Positions 11,864 to 22,599 of a stretch of 64,000 nucleotides of DNA are shown piece after piece. Both the position numbers and the translations under genes were made by a program. This DNA comes from Thiocapsa rosea (GTDB lineage Bacteria; Pseudomonadota; Gammaproteobacteria; Chromatiales; Chromatiaceae). Under the pieces are notes generated by a model. That model was not told the DNA's origin and ran no database searches. It was given only the letters and a program-made list of their open reading frames with translations. The stretch lies in NCBI RefSeq assembly GCF_003634315.1, contig NZ_RBXL01000001.1:1596501-1660500 (forward strand), read 5' to 3'. Within the stretch, counting starts at the first letter, position 1, and every line of letters begins with the position of its first letter.

Positions 11864-13543
11864 TCAGGCAGTTGGAGGCGCACCGACGACTCTAGAGGCA
11901 GTCGGCGCCTATCCGCCAAGTGTGCGACACTTCCGGACAGACGAAGAACACGGACGCTCCGACCATGCAGCTCGAACAGCTTCAGCCCAGCGCCATGATT
12001 CGGGGCATCCTCCCGGATGCTCTGGTCGAAGTCGTGAGCGTCAAGTGGTTCGGATCCGAGGCGTTGGAGCTGACCTACAAGACGCCGACGGGCAAGGTCG
12101 CCAACGAGATCCTCTACCGCGATGACGAGTCCCGCCTGGAACTGGCGGAGCAGGGCCGTCCTTGGAGCTTCGACGGCGACGGCGCGCTCTTCCGCCTGGT
12201 CTCGGAGGCGCACCGCATCCGCCTGGCGCATCTGTTCGACCCGGTGCTGGCGGTGCACACCTCGCTGGTCGATCCGCTCCCGCACCAGGTCACCGCGGTC
12301 TACGAGGCGATGCTGCCGCGCCAGCCGCTGCGTTTTCTGCTGGCCGACGATCCCGGCGCCGGCAACTGGTTCCTCGAAACCAACCTGGTCATCGCCCGAC
12401 TCGACAAGCTCTCGCGCAACGAGGAGGTGCAGCAGAAACTCAAGGCCCCGGACTGCCGTTGGGATCTGGTGGTCTGCGACGAGGCCCATAAGATGTCCGC
12501 CACCATCTTCGGCAACGAGGTCAAATACACCAAGCGCTACCGCCTCGGCCAACTGCTCTCGACCCTGACACGTCACTTCCTGCTGATGTCGGCCACGCCC
12601 CACAACGGCAAGGAGGAAGACTTCCAGCTCTTCATGGCGCTGCTCGACGGCGACCGCTTCGAGGGCAAGTTCCGCGACGGCGTGCACACCGCCGATGTCT
12701 CGGACCTGATGCGCCGGATGGTCAAGGAGAGCCTGCTCAAGTTCGACGGTACGCCGCTCTTTCCCGAGCGCATCGCCCACACGGTCCCCTATAAGCTCTC
12801 CGACGCCGAAGCCGCCCTGTATCAGGCGGTCACGGCCTATGTGCGCGAGGAGTTCAATCGTGCCGAGGCACCCGAGAACGAAGTCGCCGCCCTCGAAGAG
12901 ACCATCCTCGACCAAGCCACCGCGGCACGCTCGATCGCCGAGCTGCGCATCGAGATCGCCACGCTTCAGCATCTCGAAGCACAAGCGCTCGCCGTCTGCC
13001 GCAGCGGCACCGACACCAAGTGGCGCGAGCTGGCCAGCCTGCTGGGCGAGATCTTTACCACCGCCGCCTTGGCCGACCGCGCCGAGGAGCCCAAGGTCCC
13101 CTATGGCGCGGGTCCGATCCCGCCGCCCACGCCGTCGCCGCATCAGAAGCTCGTCATCTTCACCGAACATCGCGACACCCTGAACTATCTGGAGGGCCGC
13201 ATCACCACCTTGCTCGGGCGCAAGGATGCCGTGGTCATCATCCACGGCGGGATCGGCCGCGAGGCGCGCCTTAATGTCCAGGAGTCCTTCAAGCACGACC
13301 CCCGAGGTCCAGGTCCTGCTCGCCACCGACGCGGCCGGCGAGGGCATCAACCTGCAGCGCGCGCATCTCATGGTCAATTACGACCTGCCCTGGAATCCGA
13401 ACCGCTTGGAGCAGCGCTTCGGGCGCATCCACCGCATCGGCCAGACCGAGGTGTGCCATCTGTGGAACCTGGTCGCCGAGGAGACCCGCGAGGGCGACGT
13501 CTACCGCCGGCTGCTGGAGAAGCTCGAGCAGGCGCGCCAAGCC

Positions 13544-13584
<41 letters not shown>

Positions 13585-14233
13585 CGAGGGTAAATCACTG
13601 CGCGACCTGCTGATCGAGGCGATCCGCTACGGCGAACGGCCCGAGGTCCAAGCCTTCCTCACCACCGTGCTCGATACGGCACTCGACCGCGGTCACCTGC
13701 AGGGCCTGCTCGAAGAGCGTGTTCTGGCCCACGATGCCATGGATGCCAGCGGCGTGCAGCGTATCCGCGAGGAGATGGAGCGCGCCGACGCCCGCCGTCT
13801 GCAACCGCACTACATCGAGTCCTTCTTCTTTGACGCCTTCAAACGACTCGGCGGCACGGCCAAGCAGCGCGAGCCCCGGCGTTACGAGATCACCCACGTC
13901 CCCGCCGCCGTGCGCAACCGCGATCGCCTGATCGGCATCGGCGAACCGGTGCTGCCGCGCTACGAGCGCATCGCCTTCGACAAATCTCTGGTCGCCCCGC
14001 AGGGTCAGCCCCTGGCCGCCTTCGTCTGCCCCGGCCATCCGCTGCTCGACGCCGTCATCGATCTCACCCTGGAGCGCAACCGCGACCTGCTCAAGCGCGG
14101 CACCCTGCTGGTGGACGAGCGCGACCTCGGCACCGCGCCGCGCGTGGTGTTCTATCTGGAGCACGCCATCCAGGACGCCGGAGTCACCCGCTCGGGCGAG
14201 CGCCGGATGGTCTCCAAGCGCATGCTTTTTGTA

Positions 14234-14760
14234 GAAGTGAGGAGCGAGGAGCGAGGAGAGAGAAACGAGAAAAGAGAAGTTAGGAGCGAGAAAAGAGAAG
14301 GCAGGAGTGAGGGGCATGCATTATCGAGAGACTGTGGTTTGGCAGAAGGCCATGTTCGCGGCTCGGGAGGTCTATCGACTCGTCCCGCTTCTCCCGAAGG
14401 AAGAGATGTACGGGATGCGTTCCCAGATCACGCGGTCCGCGGTTTCAATGCCGGCGAACATCGCGGAGGGATGGACGCGAGAGGGGATCCGGGAGAAAAC
14501 GCAGTTTCTGGCGATCGCCCACGCCTCGCTGGCGGAAACCGAGACCCTGCTGACCCTGTGCGAGGATCTCGGCTGGTTTCCGAAGGCGGAAACGGCCCTA
14601 CTTCGAGGTTTGCTGGACGAAGTCAGCCGGATGTTGACCGTCATGCGCCGCAAACACCGCCAAACCTAAACACCGATGTCCCACCCGGACCTCACTCCTC
14701 ACTTCTCTCTCCTCGTTTCTCTCTCCTCGCTTCTCGTTTCTCACTCCTCTTTTCTCACCT
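14234..14760 (+). mobile_element. purine-rich inverted-repeat element carrying an S23 gene
   Basis: The left arm (14234-14314) is an almost pure purine tract of GAGGAGCGAG-type units. The right arm (14691-14760) is the matching pyrimidine tract. The arms share GCGAGGAGAGAGAAACGAG in inverse orientation, so the transcript would form a long hairpin. Between them lies one gene for a four-helix-bundle S23 protein. The element interrupts the helicase gene, yet the helicase frame stays open across it. A short relative without the gene is at 17232-17305. Mobility is inferred from the insertion and the second copy. Confidence 0.7.
14316..14669 (+). CDS. four-helix-bundle protein, S23/23S-rRNA-intervening-sequence family
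   Basis: A 117-residue protein (from ATG 14316; an in-frame GTG is at 14307) with the family signs VWQKAMFAAREVYRL, MRSQITRSAVSMPANIAEG and FLAIAHASLAETETLL. S23 proteins are encoded in intervening sequences of some 23S rRNA genes and are structurally related to Avd of diversity-generating retroelements. Their biochemical role is unclear. Here the gene lies inside a protein-coding gene, read one base out of phase with its host. The surrounding purine-rich arms are likely part of the same unit. Confidence 0.85.
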   Translation: MHYRETVVWQKAMFAAREVYRLVPLLPKEEMYGMRSQITRSAVSMPANIAEGWTREGIREKTQFLAIAHASLAETETLLTLCEDLGWFPKAETALLRGLLDEVSRMLTVMRRKHRQT

Positions 14761-15729
14761 CGCCTACGCGCCCTATCTCGACTACCGACCGCCGGCGCCG
14801 GACGAGCCGGGGATCGACGCCATCCTCGACCGCCCCGAGTGCCGATGGATCGACCGCGAGCTGGAGAAAAAGGCGCAGGGTCATGCCATCGCCCACGTGG
14901 TGCCGGAGCATCTAGCCGAGGTGAAGGCGCGCAAGCTCGACCTGATCGCCAAGACCGAGGCGGCGGTGAAGGACCGTCTCACCAAAGAGATCACCTACTG
15001 GGACCATCGCGCCGAGGAGTTGAAGCTCCAGGAGTCGGCCGGTAAGCCCAACGCCAGGCTCAACTCGGGCGAAGCACGCAAGCGCGCCGACCTCCTGCAA
15101 GGGCGGCTGCAAAAGCGACTGCAAGACCTGAAGCTGGATGCCCAGCTCTCGCCGCTCCCGCCGGTGGTCCTCGGCGGTCTGTTGGTGGTGCCGATCGGGC
15201 TGATCCGCGCCATGACCGGACAAACCGGCACCGAACCGACCCATCCGATCGACACCCAAGCGAGCGCCGCCAGTGCCCGCGCCATCGTCATGGCGGTCGA
15301 GCGCGGCCTCGGCTTCGATCCGACCGACCGCGAATTCGAGAAGCTCGGTTACGACATCGAGAGCCGCGTCCCGGGAACCGGAAAACTGCGCTTCATCGAG
15401 GTCAAGGGCCGGGTGTCGGGCGCCGAGACCATCACGGTGACGCGCAACGAGGTCCTCTACTCGCTGAATAAGCCCGACGATTTCATCCTCGCCATGGTGG
15501 AGTTTCTCGAGGGCGACACACACCGAGTGCACTACCTTCGACAACCGTTTCGGCGGGAGCCGGACTTCCATGCCAACAGCGTGAATTACGACTTCGCTGA
15601 ATTACTGAGTCGCGCGGAGGCGCCGCGATAGTCTCCGCGCCACCTTAACCGCGTCGTCGAGGAGACTGCTTAACGGATGCGAGGACCTTCCCTGCCACGT
15701 CCCCCTGATCTTGAAACGAGGCGGTTCCG

Positions 15730-15945
15730 ATGCTCACCAGCAAACTCACCAGCAGAGCGCAAACCACCATTCCTCAGCCTGTGCGCCTCGCGCTTGATCT
15801 CCATCCCGGAGACGAGATCCTGTATCGCATCGACGAGGGGCAGGTCATCCTGAGCAAGGCGCACCCCATCAGGCGCGATGACTCCTTCAAGACCTTCGAT
15901 GAATGGGATTCCGAGGAGGATCGCCAAGCCTATGCGGACCTCTGA
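15730..15945 (+). CDS. AbrB/MazE-type antitoxin, solitary
   Basis: A 71-residue SpoVT/AbrB-fold protein: SKLTSRAQTTIPQPVRLALDL, then GDEILYRIDEGQVILSK, the typical swapped-hairpin DNA-binding sequence. The tail FDEWDSEEDRQAYADL resembles antitoxins that normally precede a toxin gene. No toxin follows: the next 140 bp have no credible coding sequence, and the next gene belongs to another pair. It is best read as an orphaned antitoxin. Confidence 0.75.
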   Translation: MLTSKLTSRAQTTIPQPVRLALDLHPGDEILYRIDEGQVILSKAHPIRRDDSFKTFDEWDSEEDRQAYADL

Positions 15946-16056
15946 TCGACACGCCGATGTTCGACGCGCAAACCGGCGCCGCCGCTCGCGCCAAAGCGAA
16001 GACAGGATATCCGTGCTCAAGACCTGGTGCCCGGCCCGAGTTCCGCGCTATAAATG

Positions 16057-16076
16057 GCGGATAGACGTTTATCCGC
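16057..16076. promoter_or_regulatory. operator-like palindrome before the RHH-PIN pair
   Basis: GCGGATA and TATCCGC form an inverted repeat with a 6-base centre, 12 bp upstream of the antitoxin ATG at 16089. A TATAAAT-like box (16049-16055) is directly upstream. Autoregulated toxin-antitoxin operons usually have such a palindrome at the promoter. Binding by the antitoxin is inferred. Confidence 0.5.
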
Positions 16077-16088
16077 TTAGGAGTCAGC

Positions 16089-16346
16089 ATGACAGAAGCA
16101 GTCCGCTGGACGATCAAGGTCTCTCAAGAAACCGATCTCGCTTTGCGCGGTTTCCTTGGCGCGCAAGGCATGAAAAAAGGCGATCTCTCAAAGTTCGTCG
16201 AGGATGCGGTGCGCTGGCGGATGCTGGACCGCACGGTTCAAGTCGTGAAGGATCGCAATCAAGATCTCTCGCCCGATGTCCTGGAGGCGATGATCGACGA
16301 GGCCACGCGCGAAGTACGCGCCCAAATGCGTGACCAGAGTCGGTAG
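16089..16346 (+). CDS. ribbon-helix-helix-like antitoxin
   Basis: An 85-residue protein, MTEAVRWTIKVSQETDLALRGFL..., whose beta strand (RWTIKVS) followed by two helices (FLGAQGMKKGDLSKFVEDAVRWR) fits a CopG/RHH fold. It starts after an AGGAG site and is 9 bp before a PIN toxin gene, so an antitoxin role is likely. An operator-like palindrome precedes it. Confidence 0.75.
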   Translation: MTEAVRWTIKVSQETDLALRGFLGAQGMKKGDLSKFVEDAVRWRMLDRTVQVVKDRNQDLSPDVLEAMIDEATREVRAQMRDQSR

Positions 16347-16355
16347 CGCCGATCC

Positions 16356-16772
16356 ATGCGCCTCGTTCTCGATACCAATATCTTGTTGTCGGCCTTGATG
16401 GTTCGCGGAACGCCGCCGGATCGGCTCTACGAAGCCTGGCGACACGGGCGGTTTCACCTGGCCTCTGCCGAGCAGCAACTGGAAGAACTAAAAAGGGTAT
16501 CGCGACGACCGTTTTTTAAGGCGCGCCTGACGGCGAGCGAGATCGGCAGGATGATCAACGACATTCGTTGCCTTGCGACCATGTTTGACCCCTTGCCCAG
16601 CGTCACGGTATCCCCGGACCCGAACGATGATTTTCTGTTGGCCATAGCCCAAGCTGCCGCCGCAGACTATCTGGTCACCGGCGACAAAAGTGATCTGCTT
16701 GCCCTCGGCTCTCACGCAAGCACGCGAATCGTCTCTGCCAAGACCATGGTGCAACTCCTTGAGCGCTCTTGA
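16356..16772 (+). CDS. PIN-family toxin
   Basis: A 138-residue PIN-domain protein of the type annotated as putative toxin-antitoxin component. The catalytic acids are visible in [13 protein letters not shown], the Glu of [24 protein letters not shown] and the Asp of [11 protein letters not shown]. It is complete and paired with the upstream RHH gene. Together they form an intact ribonuclease toxin-antitoxin module inserted in the decayed defence locus. Confidence 0.85.
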   Translation: MRLVLDTNILLSALMVRGTPPDRLYEAWRHGRFHLASAEQQLEELKRVSRRPFFKARLTASEIGRMINDIRCLATMFDPLPSVTVSPDPNDDFLLAIAQAAAADYLVTGDKSDLLALGSHASTRIVSAKTMVQLLERS

Positions 16773-16798
16773 AGTGCAGTTGGAAAGGACATTTTTTC

Positions 16799-17571
16799 GT
16801 GACGCTTCCCAAGAAAAAACTCATCGAAGTCGCCCTGCCGCTTGAGGCGATCAACAAGGCCAGTGCGCGGGAGAAGTCGATCCGGCACGGGCATCCGTCG
16901 ACGCTGCAGCGGTCTATACCCGTTATGCGCAGGTGCTCGATGCCGAGGGCAAGCCGCTGCCGGTGCGCGCCGCGCTGGCCCTGATCAATCAAACTCTCGA
17001 CGAGGCGCTGGCCGAGCAGGAGGGCGAATTCGACGCGGATACCCGCTGGGCGCTGACCTGGTTCGAGCAGATGGCCTTCAACGAGGGCGAGTACGGCGTC
17101 GCCGAGCAGCTCTCCAAGTCCAAGAACACCAGTGTCGCGGGGCTGGAGCAGGCCGGCATTTTAGTCTCCAAGGCCGGCAAGGTGCGTCTGCTGAAACCCG
17201 CCGAGCTGTCCGCGGACTGGGATCCGGAGGACGAGCAACGAGGAAAGAGGGGCGAGAAGCGAGCACACCCACTCACTCCTCACTCCTCTTTTCTCACTCC
17301 TCACTGGATGATGGTGCACCAACTGATCCGCGCGCTCGAATCCGGCGGCGAGACCGCGGCGGCGGCCCTGCTCGCCAAGCTCGGCAGCGAATCGGAGACG
17401 GCGCGCGAGCTGTGCTATCGCCTCTACACCCTCTGCGAGCGCAAGAAACGCGAGAACGAGGCCATGGCGTACAACGGCTTAGTGCAGAGTTGGCCGGAGA
17501 TCGCCAGACTGGCGCGGGAGACCGGTAGCACGGCACCTCAGGGTACCGGGGATCTGTTCGCACAACCTTAA
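16799..17571 (+). pseudogene. DUF1156 (COG1743) adenine-specific DNA methylase, internal deletion
   Basis: Only the two ends of this large methylase remain. The N-terminal part, from GTG 16799, reads [20 protein letters not shown], continuing to HGHPSTL, the diagnostic start of DUF1156 proteins. At about 16903 it jumps, out of frame, to [22 protein letters not shown] and the C-terminal block ending YRLYTLCERKKR...AYNGLVQSWPEI. Everything between is gone, including the methyltransferase motifs. Complete relatives are about 900-1000 residues; here about 250 are left. A 74-bp purine/pyrimidine-rich inverted repeat (17232-17305) is inserted in the C-terminal part without closing its frame. A GGAAAGGA ribosome site precedes the start. 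Confidence 0.8.
17232..17305. mobile_element. short inverted-repeat element related to the S23 element
   Basis: A purine arm (GAGCAACGAGGAAAGAGGGG-like) is followed after a short loop by a pyrimidine arm ending ctcttttctcactcctcact. The composition and words (CACTCCTC, TTTTCTCACTCCTC) match the right arm of the S23 element 2.5 kb upstream. It lacks the S23 gene, as a non-autonomous derivative would, and interrupts the methylase remnant between WDPED and WMMVHQLIRAL while leaving the frame open. Confidence 0.65.
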
Positions 17572-17583
17572 GCGGAGCGAATC

Positions 17584-17838
17584 ATGCGAGTCGCCGTTGA
17601 TCTTCCGAATGATTTTGTCGAGATGCTGACTGAGCAGGCGATCGCCAAAGAGATGCGACTGGCCTATGCGCTGTCCTTGTTCAAGGATGCGCGGATCACG
17701 ATTGCCAAGGCGGCAGAGCTGGCCGGGATCACGATTTACGAGTTCATGGCTGCGTGTAAGGCGAATCGGATCCCGGTCATCGAGGTTTCACGTGAAGAGC
17801 TTGTTCAGGAGTTGCAGTCCATTGGGCGCCACCCATGA
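17584..17838 (+). CDS. UPF0175 family antitoxin-like protein
   Basis: An 84-residue protein with a strand start (MRVAVDLPNDF) and the UPF0175 helix-turn-helix stretch ALSLFKDARITIAKAAELAGITIYEFMAAC. Members usually act as antitoxins of DUF3368-type PIN toxins encoded just downstream. Here the start of such a PIN gene overlaps its stop by four bases, but the toxin is a stub. The antitoxin itself looks intact. Confidence 0.8.
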   Translation: MRVAVDLPNDFVEMLTEQAIAKEMRLAYALSLFKDARITIAKAAELAGITIYEFMAACKANRIPVIEVSREELVQELQSIGRHP

Positions 17839-17948
17839 TCCTGGTCGCGGACTGCTCTGCCTTGATCGCCCCGGCGACCACGGCGCAGGAACTCGCGGGT
17901 AGCCATTTGAGGTCGCTACAGGAGGGCCCCTCATGCATCACATCTTGA
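17835..17948 (+). pseudogene. PIN toxin (DUF3368-like), stub
   Basis: The 37-residue product starts MILVADCSALIAPAT, the typical first strand and first catalytic Asp of a DUF3368 PIN protein, and then runs into unrelated sequence. A complete toxin has about 150 residues with three more acids, so this cannot be active. It begins as ATGA overlapping the UPF0175 antitoxin stop and overlaps the next gene. Confidence 0.65.
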
Positions 17949-18232
17949 CTCTCGATGAGCCGGTCCTCGCCCGGTTTTGCGAGAAACACCGGATTCGCCG
18001 TCTGTCTTTGTTCGGCTCGCAACTTAAGGGAACGGCGGGGCCAGACAGCGATATCGATTTGCTGGTGGAGTTCGATCCCGATCACACACCGACGCTGTTC
18101 GGGATTGCCGGCATGGAGATCGAGCTGACGGACATGCTGGGCCGCAAGGTGGATCTGCGAACCGCCGGCGATCTGTCGCGCTATTTCCGCGACGAAGTGG
18201 TGCGCACGGCCGAGGTGCAGTATGCGGCCTGA
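17933..18232 (+). CDS. MntA-type minimal nucleotidyltransferase antitoxin
   Basis: A 99-residue nucleotidyltransferase with the catalytic signature LFGSQLKG...[10 protein letters not shown] (about 30-50). In HEPN-MNT systems this protein AMPylates and thereby silences a HEPN ribonuclease encoded directly downstream. The partner here begins within the MntA 3' end but is reduced to 28 codons. The antitoxin is therefore probably without a target in this locus. Confidence 0.8.
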   Translation: MHHILTLDEPVLARFCEKHRIRRLSLFGSQLKGTAGPDSDIDLLVEFDPDHTPTLFGIAGMEIELTDMLGRKVDLRTAGDLSRYFRDEVVRTAEVQYAA

Positions 18233-18308
18233 AGATCGGAAAACGGCTTCGACGGCCATCCCGTCCCTGATGAGACAACTGGAAGCGATCCTTTCGCACG
18301 GAGGCTGA
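18222..18308 (+). pseudogene. HEPN toxin stub, both ends fused
   Basis: A 28-codon frame overlapping the MntA stop. Its first residues MRPEDR resemble the start of HEPN partners. The remainder, AIPSLMRQLEAILSHGG, resembles the last helix of such proteins (typically ...LPxLxxQLExxL). The RX4-6H catalytic region is missing. I read it as a HEPN gene that lost its centre, but the similarity is short. Confidence 0.5.
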
Positions 18309-18311
18309 GTA

Positions 18312-21656
<3,345 letters not shown>

Positions 21657-21729
21657 TTCATCCGCTTGCGAAGACGGCGGAAAAGCCGCGATCCAGCACA
21701 CCTGTTCAAAATCCGTTCAAAACGCACGA

Positions 21730-21752
21730 TGGCCCAGCATTGCGCTGGGCCA
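21730..21752. terminator. bidirectional hairpin between the DUF499 gene and sodB
   Basis: TGGCCCAGC and GCTGGGCCA pair around a 5-base loop to give a perfect 9-bp GC-rich stem. It lies between the convergent DUF499 gene and sodB. There is only a weak T-run, so termination efficiency is uncertain. Confidence 0.6.
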
Positions 21753-21786
21753 ATTCGTATCTTTACGTCTTCATGGGGTCGCCGAA

Positions 21787-21824
21787 GTTCGGGACTTAAT
21801 TATTCAGTTCGGGACTTAATTATG
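21787..21824. repeat. tandem 18-bp duplication
   Basis: AGTTCGGGACTTAATTAT occurs twice (21787-21804 and 21807-21824) separated by two bases. It stands 17 bp past the sodB stop in a small AT-rich patch. No coding or known regulatory meaning is evident; it could be a scar of an excised or decayed element. Confidence 0.6.
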
Positions 21825-21840
21825 AAGAAATAATAGCGGA

Positions 21841-22422
21841 TCAACCGCCGTAGTTGGCCGCCACAAACTCCCAATTGATCTTGTCCCAGATCGCTTCGAG
21901 GTATTTCGGACGGGCGTTGCGATAGTCGACGTAGTAGGCATGCTCCCAAACGTCGACGGTCATCAGCGCGGTCTTGCCCTCGGTCATGGGGGTCCCGGCG
22001 TTGGAGGTGTTGTGGATCTCGACGGAGCCGTCGGCGTTCTTCACCAGCCAGGTCCAGCCGGAGCCGAAGTTGGTTGCGGCGGCTTGGGAGAACTGCTTTT
22101 TGAATTCGTCGAACGAGCCGAACTTGGCGTCGATGGCATCGGAAAGTGCGCCGGTCGGGCCGCCGCCGCCGTCCGGGCTGAGACAGTTCCAGTAGAAGGT
22201 GTGGTTCCAGACCTGGGCGGCGTTGTTGAACAATCCGCCCGAGGATTTCATGATGATCTCTTCGAGACTCATGGTCTCGTACTCGGTGCCGGGGATCAGG
22301 TTGTTGAGGTTGTTGACGTAGGTCTGATGATGCTTGCCGTAGTGGTAGTCGATGGTCTCGGCGGAGATCACGGGCTCGAGTGCATTCTTTTCGTAGGGTA
22401 ACGCCGGGAGTTCATGGGCCAT
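21841..22422 (-). CDS. sodB: superoxide dismutase, iron type
   Basis: Cytoplasmic enzyme that converts superoxide to peroxide and oxygen. The 193-residue protein has the metal ligands in HYGKHHQTYVNNLN (first His), QVWNHTFYWNCL (second His) and DVWEHAYYVDYRN (Asp and last His). FeSOD features include the FNNAAQVWNH stretch and the short length. I prefer the ATG giving MAHELPALPYEKN; an ATG two codons upstream is possible. A GGAGG ribosome site lies directly upstream. Confidence 0.95.
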   Translation of the reverse strand: MAHELPALPYEKNALEPVISAETIDYHYGKHHQTYVNNLNNLIPGTEYETMSLEEIIMKSSGGLFNNAAQVWNHTFYWNCLSPDGGGGPTGALSDAIDAKFGSFDEFKKQFSQAAATNFGSGWTWLVKNADGSVEIHNTSNAGTPMTEGKTALMTVDVWEHAYYVDYRNARPKYLEAIWDKINWEFVAANYGG

Positions 22423-22599
22423 GGTCAAGCCTCCTCGAAGGTTGAATTCTGCAGTGGTCGACGGTCACCCGCAATGTTGGCCCGCGATCGGGTATCTCAA
22501 CCCGTTGATGCGGTGCCCGAGCGAGAGATGCGAAACTTTCGCAGGACGACGGGGTCGCCGGCGCGTCGCTGCGTGTGAAAGCCCGGAGGTCCCGACAGC

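Noticed and set aside
11707..13377. A 556-codon open frame opposite the helicase remnant
   Set aside because: Shadow frame; the sense strand carries clear helicase motifs.
17786..17801. parS-like GGTTTCACGTGAAGAG inside the UPF0175 gene
   Set aside because: It matches only 12 of 16 positions of the palindrome and lies in ordinary coding sequence.
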